Assembly: GCF_010993745.1 (NCBI RefSeq) | Contig: NZ_WOTN01000003.1 | Span: forward strand, 1,426,001-1,490,000 | Source: Fodinicola acaciae | Lineage (GTDB): Bacteria > Actinomycetota > Actinomycetes > Mycobacteriales > HKI-0501 | Direction of reading: 5' to 3' | Length of the DNA stretch: 64,000 nt | Shown here: one piece after another, positions 59,774 through 64,000 of the stretch | Position numbering within the stretch: position 1 is the stretch's first letter | Layout: every line of letters starts with the position of its first letter | Translations under genes and position numbers: made by a program | The notes under the pieces: model-generated | Databases searched by the model: none | What the model was told of the DNA's origin: nothing | Seen by the model: the letters and a program-made list of their open reading frames with translations, nothing else

Positions 59774-60671
59774 GGGAGTGCCCTTCTATCGCTTCTCTGA
59801 TGAGTGTGGCCGATGCCTGTTGGTCGAGCGCGCAGGCCTCCAGGTTCTGCCAGATGTGCTGGTATTGCTCGACTTCGTCGGGGTCATTGAAGAACAGCGA
59901 CCCAGTCAGAGTCTCCACGTAGGCCGTGCGCGGTTCGATTGGTTTTCGTGTCCGGTGGTCGATCGGAAAGTTGAGGATGCTGAACGGACAGCCGGCCGCG
60001 CCGCCGTGTGCGCCGACGCTGAACGGCACGATGCGCACCGAGATCGAGGTACGTTGCATCATGTCCAGGAGGTGCTGGAGCTGCTCGGCCATGACTGCCG
60101 CGCCACCAATCGGGCGCCGGACGACGGCTTCGTTGAGTACGACCGATAGGTGTGGTGCCCGCGGCCGGGTCAGCAGCGACTGTCGTTCCAGGCGTACCTT
60201 GACCAGCTTCTCAATCTCGTCGTCATCGGGGTGAAGCGAGACGATGCGGAACAGCGTCTCGGCATAGGCACCGGTCTGCAGCAGACCGGGCACCACCTCG
60301 GCTTCGTAGTTGGAGATGGTCTCGGCGGAGTCTTCCAGCGCGACGTACAGCTTGAACCAGCTCGGTAAGGCCGTCGAGTTGTAGGCCTGCCACCAGCTGG
60401 TCTTCTTGCTGTTGCGCGTCTCGGCCGTGAGTGCCACCAGTAGTTCGGTCTCTTCCGGCGAGGCACCGAGGACCTTGAGCATGGCGCGTACGTCGACCTC
60501 GCGGAAGCGGACGCTCTCCTCGCCTTCCTCGATGCGCTGAATCGTGGTGCGCCCCTTGTCGACGGCCTTGGCCAGCTGTTCCAGCGTCAGGCCGGCCTGG
60601 CGGCGCAGTGCCTCAAAACGCCGGGCGATCTCCCGGCGCAGGACTGTCGCGCCAACCACGCTTTCCGACAT
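59766..60671 (-). CDS. XRE-type regulator with DUF5753
   Basis: 301 residues from ATG 60671, with GGAGG upstream. N-terminal HTH_31: LRREIARRFEALRRQAGLTLEQLAKAVDKGRTTIQRIEEGEESVR. From about residue 100 is DUF5753: YVALEDSAETISNYEAEVVPGLLQTGAYAETLFR and AVMAEQLQHLLDMMQRTSISVRIVPF. Forms a pair with the DUF397 gene. Divergent from the plus-strand run of small genes that starts at 60869 and may control it. Confidence 0.93.
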   Translation of the reverse strand: MSESVVGATVLRREIARRFEALRRQAGLTLEQLAKAVDKGRTTIQRIEEGEESVRFREVDVRAMLKVLGASPEETELLVALTAETRNSKKTSWWQAYNSTALPSWFKLYVALEDSAETISNYEAEVVPGLLQTGAYAETLFRIVSLHPDDDEIEKLVKVRLERQSLLTRPRAPHLSVVLNEAVVRRPIGGAAVMAEQLQHLLDMMQRTSISVRIVPFSVGAHGGAAGCPFSILNFPIDHRTRKPIEPRTAYVETLTGSLFFNDPDEVEQYQHIWQNLEACALDQQASATLIREAIEGHSRE

Positions 60672-60868
60672 ACCGCCTCCTTCTTTATGGGCGCGTGCCG
60701 CGCCCAATTAGACATGCCCACCGTTCGGGAAGGCAAATGACCAAGGGTTCAATGGGCATGGTATCTCAGGTATCAATTTTTTGGGCATGTCTCACTTGGG
60801 TATTGCCATGACGGTGCGTGGCGCGGTTCAATCAGGGCGTGTTGGTCGTCACAAACCCGGAGGACGCC

Positions 60869-61066
60869 GTGTATCGCCCGCATACCCACGTTCCCGGCGA
60901 ATCGGCCGGCGCCATCTGCCGGCCGCACGAGACGTTGGCCTTGGTGCGCTGCGTGCGCTGTGGCCGCATGCTCTGCAAGCCCGATGGTGATCCCACCGCG
61001 GCCTGGGAAACGGTCACCGAGTACATCTGCCGGAAGTTCCCGGCCTCACCAAACTCCCTGATCTGA
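60869..61066 (+). CDS. Small CxxC protein, first gene of the small-protein run
   Basis: 65 residues from GTG 60869, preceded by GGAGGA; the frame opens earlier without such a site. CRPHETLALVRCVRCGRMLC: a zinc-knuckle-like CVRC with further Cys, then TVTEYICRKF. Stop is one base before the next ATG. Confidence 0.6.
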   Translation: MYRPHTHVPGESAGAICRPHETLALVRCVRCGRMLCKPDGDPTAAWETVTEYICRKFPASPNSLI

Positions 61067-61067
61067 C

Positions 61068-61289
61068 ATGCACAGCTGTGCCAGCCGGGAGCACCGGCCC
61101 ATGGGCTTCTACCTGCCCGGTCTTGGACTTGAGGTCTGGGTCGGCGATGTGCATGTCGAACTCATCGGGGCCAGGTGCCAGTGCTGCGGCGCCAATTTGC
61201 TGGGCCTGGGCCAGCGCGAGGCGCCGGAACGCATCGGTGAATGGCAGGCCATGTCCAACGTGCTGCAGTGCGGCCGGACGGAGATCTGA
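61068..61289 (+). CDS. Small Cys-rich protein (paralogue family 1, member 1)
   Basis: 73 residues: FYLPGLGLEVWVGDVHVELI, GARCQCCGANLLGLGQ. The PG-GLxxWV...ARCxxC segment recurs in the next two genes. Probable zinc-binding small protein; no named family. Confidence 0.6.
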   Translation: MHSCASREHRPMGFYLPGLGLEVWVGDVHVELIGARCQCCGANLLGLGQREAPERIGEWQAMSNVLQCGRTEI

Positions 61290-61293
61290 CTGC

Positions 61294-61530
61294 ATGCGTT
61301 GCCGCCACGGCCACCACCAGCCGTACGACCGCTACGTCCCCGGCGTCGGTCTCCAGCTCTGGGTGCCGGCGGACACGAAGGTCTTTCTGGTGGCGGCTCG
61401 GTGCTGGTTCTGCCAGTGCTTGCTTGGCGGGCTGAGCGACCGCGCCGGGTCCGAGAACTTTGCACCACTCATTGAACTTTTCGGGCGGCCGGATGAGCCG
61501 CATTCCCATTCGTTGAACGTGAAGGGATGA
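61294..61530 (+). CDS. Small Cys-rich protein (paralogue family 1, member 2)
   Basis: 78 residues: MRCRHGHHQPYDRYVPGVGL, QLWVPADTKVFLVAARCWFC. Close in layout to the preceding protein (PGVGLQLWV...AARCWFCQCLL). The stop overlaps the next ATG (ATGA). Confidence 0.6.
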   Translation: MRCRHGHHQPYDRYVPGVGLQLWVPADTKVFLVAARCWFCQCLLGGLSDRAGSENFAPLIELFGRPDEPHSHSLNVKG

Positions 61531-61790
61531 GCCGCGTGCAGATTTGTGAGCGGCACGAGGTGGTGACGCCGAGCCGCATTGACGCGGTGCCGGTCGTCGA
61601 AGGCCATGTCGAGCTATTGGGTGGCTGCTGTGGTGATTGCGGCCAGACGGTTATGGCCTTGGACGTCGGCCACGGCGTACGCCAGTGGCACACCGTGTCA
61701 TCGGTGGTGACGCGGCTACGGCGGTATGAGCGACAGCGCGTGGCGGAGCAGCTGCTCGGTACGTCGTTGCAGGCGGGGATGCCGGCGTGA
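61527..61790 (+). CDS. Small Cys-rich protein (paralogue family 1, member 3)
   Basis: 87 residues: VQICERHEVVTPSRIDAVPV, VEGHVELLGGCCGDCGQTVM. GHVELLGGCCGDCG aligns with DVHVELIGARCQCCG of member 1. C-terminal basic helix. GTGA overlap with the next gene. Confidence 0.6.
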   Translation: MSRVQICERHEVVTPSRIDAVPVVEGHVELLGGCCGDCGQTVMALDVGHGVRQWHTVSSVVTRLRRYERQRVAEQLLGTSLQAGMPA

Positions 61791-62170
61791 TCGCCCCTCG
61801 TCGCCGAACGGTCGTCCCGTTCTGGCACCGGCGTCGGTTCCGCGACCGCGTCGGGGCTGCTGAGCGCTACCTCGTGCATTCAGACGAGCTAGAAGCGGTC
61901 GTCGTGGCCAAGGCCGCGGTCATTAACCGCGTCGGACAGCGCGACGGCAACTGGCTGGCGTTATCTCGTGAACTGAGCGGGCTTCTGAAACGCGAAGCCA
62001 GAATTTGCCAACGCTTGAGCCGATTCCGGGCGGATGAAGGCGACCTGTGCGCGGCCTTTCTGGCAGACGCCTGGGCCGGCCACCTGCGAACAGTGAACGC
62101 GCAGCAATACGTCGAGCAGACCTGGCTGGACTTGGCAGAGGATTCGCTTGGTGGTGGCCAGCGTGACTGA
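61787..62170 (+). CDS. Helical small protein (paralogue family 2, member 1)
   Basis: 127 residues: LSGLLKREARICQRLSRFRA, DAWAGHLRTVNAQQYVEQTW. A predicted all-helical protein. KREARICQxL...AGHLRxxxAQxYVExxW recurs in the genes at 62163 and 62789. 8-base overlap with the next start. Confidence 0.6.
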   Translation: MIAPRRRTVVPFWHRRRFRDRVGAAERYLVHSDELEAVVVAKAAVINRVGQRDGNWLALSRELSGLLKREARICQRLSRFRADEGDLCAAFLADAWAGHLRTVNAQQYVEQTWLDLAEDSLGGGQRD

Positions 62171-62498
62171 GCGCAAGTCGTCCACCTTGGCGCGACGCGT
62201 CTACGCCGCACTGTCCAACCAGCTCCTGGATGTCCTTGACGACAAGGACGCCGTACGCGCTCGCGTCGGCGAAGGCATCAGCCTGCCGACCTTGGCCGCC
62301 CAACTGCACCAGCTGGTGCAGCGTGAAGCCAAGATCTGCCAACAACTCGGTGAACTACGGGCTCGCGACGACGATGTCCCGGCCGCGTACGTGCACTGGA
62401 GCTGGGCGGCACACCTGCGGCAGTTCGATGCCCAGCGGTACGTCGAGCAGCTGTGGCTGGCGCAGTACGAAACCGACGCTTTGGACGAACCGTCGTGA
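62163..62498 (+). CDS. Helical small protein (paralogue family 2, member 2)
   Basis: 111 residues from GTG 62163 (GTGACTGA overlap with the previous stop; the frame opens 5 codons earlier). LVQREAKICQQLGELRARDD, SWAAHLRQFDAQRYVEQLWL: the closest paralogue of member 1. Role unknown. Confidence 0.6.
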   Translation: MTERKSSTLARRVYAALSNQLLDVLDDKDAVRARVGEGISLPTLAAQLHQLVQREAKICQQLGELRARDDDVPAAYVHWSWAAHLRQFDAQRYVEQLWLAQYETDALDEPS

Positions 62499-62658
62499 AC
62501 GAACCACCAGCCGCTTCGCTGCCGGCCGTACCGCAACGGCGGCAGCTAGCCCCCAACGCCAGCACGGAGACGGCGAGCAGTGGCCTGCTTTGCCTAGCCG
62601 GCCACGGTATTCGTGCTGGCGTTGGTACCTCTCATTCCTCCAGTGTCAAGGACGACTC

Positions 62659-62796
62659 ATGGATGCGTTCTTCTTTCTGCTGCTCGGCTTTATGGCTGGA
62701 ATCTTCGTCACGAACAACGCCTCGATGCGGACGTGCCTTGGCTGCCGGAAGCTGCTGGATGGCGAGCTGCCCGATGGCGATGACGACCATGCCTAA
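62659..62796 (+). CDS. 45-residue single-pass membrane protein with CxxC
   Basis: MDAFFFLLLGFMAGIFVTNN is one membrane helix, then ASMRTCLGCRKLLDGELPDG and an acidic end. AAGGAC lies upstream of the ATG. It overlaps the start region of the next gene in another frame. Confidence 0.5.
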   Translation: MDAFFFLLLGFMAGIFVTNNASMRTCLGCRKLLDGELPDGDDDHA

Positions 62797-63241
62797 ATTC
62801 TTGGTGTCGGTTGGGCCGGTGGCACAGCGGCATTTGCACGCCAGGTTCGGCAGTCCGGTGGCCCGGTGGCGCTGGCAGGTGGCGGAATGGATTCGCGGCC
62901 GGCCGGATGTGCTGGTCGACGGGCACGGCTTTCTGCGCCGCCGCTGGTGTGAGCTGCTGGCAGTGCATGTCGAGCAGAACGAACTCCTGGCCAGCATTCG
63001 GGATGGCGGAGACCGCTCGACGACCGCCACCGACCAGCTGCACGCGATGATGCAGCGCGAGCGCGCCATCTACCTGGCCGTGGCTCGGCACTACGCCGCG
63101 TACGGCGAAGACCTGGCGGCGCACGCCTGCCAGAGCTGGGCCTCGTACCTCCTGCAGTTGGACACGGCGACATTCATTGCGTCGTACGGAAAAAACAACC
63201 TGGACGACGACGCCTCATTGGTGGATGGTTGCCGTGACTGA
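62789..63241 (+). CDS. Helical small protein (paralogue family 2, member 3)
   Basis: About 150 residues from ATG 62789 (62774 and 62780 also possible). MMQRERAIYLAVARHYAAYG, ACQSWASYLLQLDTATFIAS is the family 2 pattern with diverged residues; the N-terminal part (FGSPVARWRWQVAEWIRGRP) is different. GTGACTGA overlap with the next gene. Confidence 0.6.
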   Translation: MPKFLVSVGPVAQRHLHARFGSPVARWRWQVAEWIRGRPDVLVDGHGFLRRRWCELLAVHVEQNELLASIRDGGDRSTTATDQLHAMMQRERAIYLAVARHYAAYGEDLAAHACQSWASYLLQLDTATFIASYGKNNLDDDASLVDGCRD

Positions 63242-63641
63242 CGAGCCGCCGGCCGAGGAACGGCCCCTGCTGACGGCGACGCCGCAGCTAGTCAAGACGG
63301 CGATTGAGCAGCTGCAACAGCACCAGCCGATTTCGCGCAAGGGCAAGAGCATTTGTCGGCGGTGCTGCCAGCCATGGACGTGTGAGATCCACCAGCACGC
63401 CGAAGAAGTCATCGTGGCGGCCGGCTTGCGGCTGGCCGACTTCGACTCGTGCGCAGCTGCCAAGCCGAAGTCCGACACGGGCTTGGTTGTGCTCGACACC
63501 AGCCAGCCGCGGCCGCGCAGCCACCGGCAGTCGCCCCAGCCGAAGCCACGGGTGCAGCTGCGCGACGACGGCTCGATGACGGTCACGGTGACGCCGGTCG
63601 GGACGGCCACCATGCGGTTGCCGCGCATCCGGCCGGATTAG
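63234..63641 (+). CDS. Small protein with zinc-ribbon-like Cys cluster
   Basis: 135 residues from GTG 63234 (or ATG 63225). KSICRRCCQPWTCEIHQHAE is a Cys/His cluster that could bind zinc; the C-terminal half is Pro/Arg/Gln-rich (PRPRSHRQSPQPKPRVQLRD). Last gene before the tiny ORFs and radical SAM gene. Confidence 0.6.
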   Translation: MTDEPPAEERPLLTATPQLVKTAIEQLQQHQPISRKGKSICRRCCQPWTCEIHQHAEEVIVAAGLRLADFDSCAAAKPKSDTGLVVLDTSQPRPRSHRQSPQPKPRVQLRDDGSMTVTVTPVGTATMRLPRIRPD

Positions 63642-63678
63642 CTGGCCGGCGAAAGTCTCATCTGCCGGCTGGGTGGGG

Positions 63679-63777
63679 ATGTTCGCTGCTTTTGAACCCC
63701 ACGGGCAGCGGATCTGGTCGGCGGATGAGCTGGGGAGGCCTCCGGTGCTGGTGCCGCTTTGTCGCGGGGTGGCATGA
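63679..63777 (+). CDS. Tiny ORF (32 codons) coupled to the next one
   Basis: MFAAFEPHGQRIWSADELGR then PPVLVPLCRGVA. G-rich upstream sequence (GGGTGGGG). The stop at 63775-63777 overlaps the next ATG (ATGA). Good codon bias. Could be a regulatory or partner peptide. Confidence 0.5.
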   Translation: MFAAFEPHGQRIWSADELGRPPVLVPLCRGVA

Positions 63778-63875
63778 GCCCGGAGGTTCTTCCGCAAGCT
63801 CAGGCGCTGGCATTTCGAGCATCCATCTCGATTTGCGAGAACTCCTGTCGGAGTTCGGAAAGGTACGCACCATGA
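63774..63875 (+). CDS. Tiny ORF (33 codons), candidate modified-peptide precursor
   Basis: MSPEVLPQAQALAFRASISI, then CENSCRSSERYAP. The first 19 residues could serve as leader and the Cys/Ser-rich tail (CENSCRSSERY) as core. Its stop TGA overlaps the ATG of the radical SAM gene (ATGA), giving strict translational coupling. Assignment as RiPP precursor rests on size, position and coupling only. Confidence 0.45.
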   Translation: MSPEVLPQAQALAFRASISICENSCRSSERYAP

Positions 63876-64000
63876 AGCGATCCCTGCTGATCGACACGCA
63901 CGCCAGTTCCTGCTATTTCCGTACGTCGGTCGCCGGCGACGGCCGTAAGGCGCTGGTGCAGATCACCGAGCGCTGCAACCTGCACTGCGCGCATTGCTTT
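63872..64000 (+). CDS. Radical SAM protein, N-terminal part only
   Basis: 43 codons to the window end. MKRSLLIDTHASSCYFRTSV, then ALVQITERCNLHCAHCF: the CxxxCxxC iron-sulfur motif (CNLHCAHC) of radical SAM enzymes. AAAGG lies 8 bases before the ATG. Peptide-modifying rSAM enzymes often begin in this way and sit directly behind a small precursor; the SPASM domain that would support this is outside the window. Confidence 0.85.
   Translation, partial: MKRSLLIDTHASSCYFRTSVAGDGRKALVQITERCNLHCAHCF

Noticed and set aside
62495-62788. In-frame GTG start at 62495 that would lengthen the 62789 gene by about 98 codons
   Set aside because: It has a GTGA overlap with the previous stop, but the extra part gives poor sequence where a separate 45-residue membrane protein reads well in another frame. 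Not excluded entirely.
63725-63871. N-terminal extension of the radical SAM protein from ATG 63725
   Set aside because: The two tiny ORFs with exact ATGA overlaps and the AAAGG site before 63872 make the shorter start more likely.

Overview
The window is high-GC DNA with codon use strongly biased to G/C at third positions. The gene content is typical of a filamentous or soil actinobacterium: DUF3027, DUF2771, DUF2530, a long CspB-like cold-shock protein, a helicase-associated Ssl2-like protein, and the DUF5753/DUF397 regulator pair. No rRNA or intact tRNA gene is visible. The genus cannot be fixed from the sequence. GTG starts and 4-bp ATGA/GTGA overlaps between neighbours are frequent.

Layout. 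(1) 1-25 kb is an ordinary chromosomal core: end of a peptide-type ABC binding protein, thpR, an MFS exporter, a purine permease, a glycine-rich protein, three large polytopic GT-C-like membrane proteins, DUF2530, a holin-like protein, a sacsin-like ATPase with DUF3027, DUF2771, cold-shock protein, methyltransferase/TetR, an acyl-CoA synthetase, YidD and an Ssl2-like protein. Two families of intergenic repeats sit in this part, mostly just behind stop codons. (2) 24.5-40.2 kb is a changeable region of regulators and small enzymes: folE, a deazaflavin oxidoreductase, a cyclase, two TetR and one MerR unit, an RHH-VOC-MFS operon and MarR-RidA-PhzF. It also holds several decaying genes (MFS/ArsR, a GIDE-like protein, an FAD/Rieske oxidoreductase) and one IS5-type insertion sequence. 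(3) 40.5-47.4 kb is an integrated element: serine-recombinase remnant, MerR-like protein, DUF3892, an RX4H (HEPN-like) protein, XRE + ImmA/IrrE, two excisionase-like proteins and a tyrosine integrase that reads through the 3' half of a tRNA-like sequence, a probable attachment site.

(4) 47.5-57.3 kb is a second accessory block: ArdA antirestriction protein, a beta-class DNA methyltransferase, an RHH protein, and a visibly lower-GC three-gene operon on the minus strand. That operon encodes a small DUF5663-like protein, a P-loop ATPase and an 847-residue protein carrying all adenosine-deaminase signature motifs. The ATPase/deaminase pair matches the architecture of RADAR anti-phage defence (RdrA/RdrB). 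The small first gene is not one of the accessories known to me. (5) 57.6-64 kb holds several hypothetical proteins, a DUF397/DUF5753-HTH pair, and then a long plus-strand run of tightly coupled small genes, many Cys-rich and falling into two tandem paralogue families. The run ends in two tiny ORFs (32 and 33 codons), each ATGA-coupled to the next, and then to a radical SAM protein cut by the window edge. This looks like a candidate peptide-modification (RiPP-type) locus.

How the parts work together: the core genes are housekeeping and transport. The accessory half combines mobility (integrase, IS, recombinase remnant), host-defence evasion (ArdA, methyltransferase), host defence (RADAR-like operon, possible HEPN protein) and a possible peptide natural product pathway.
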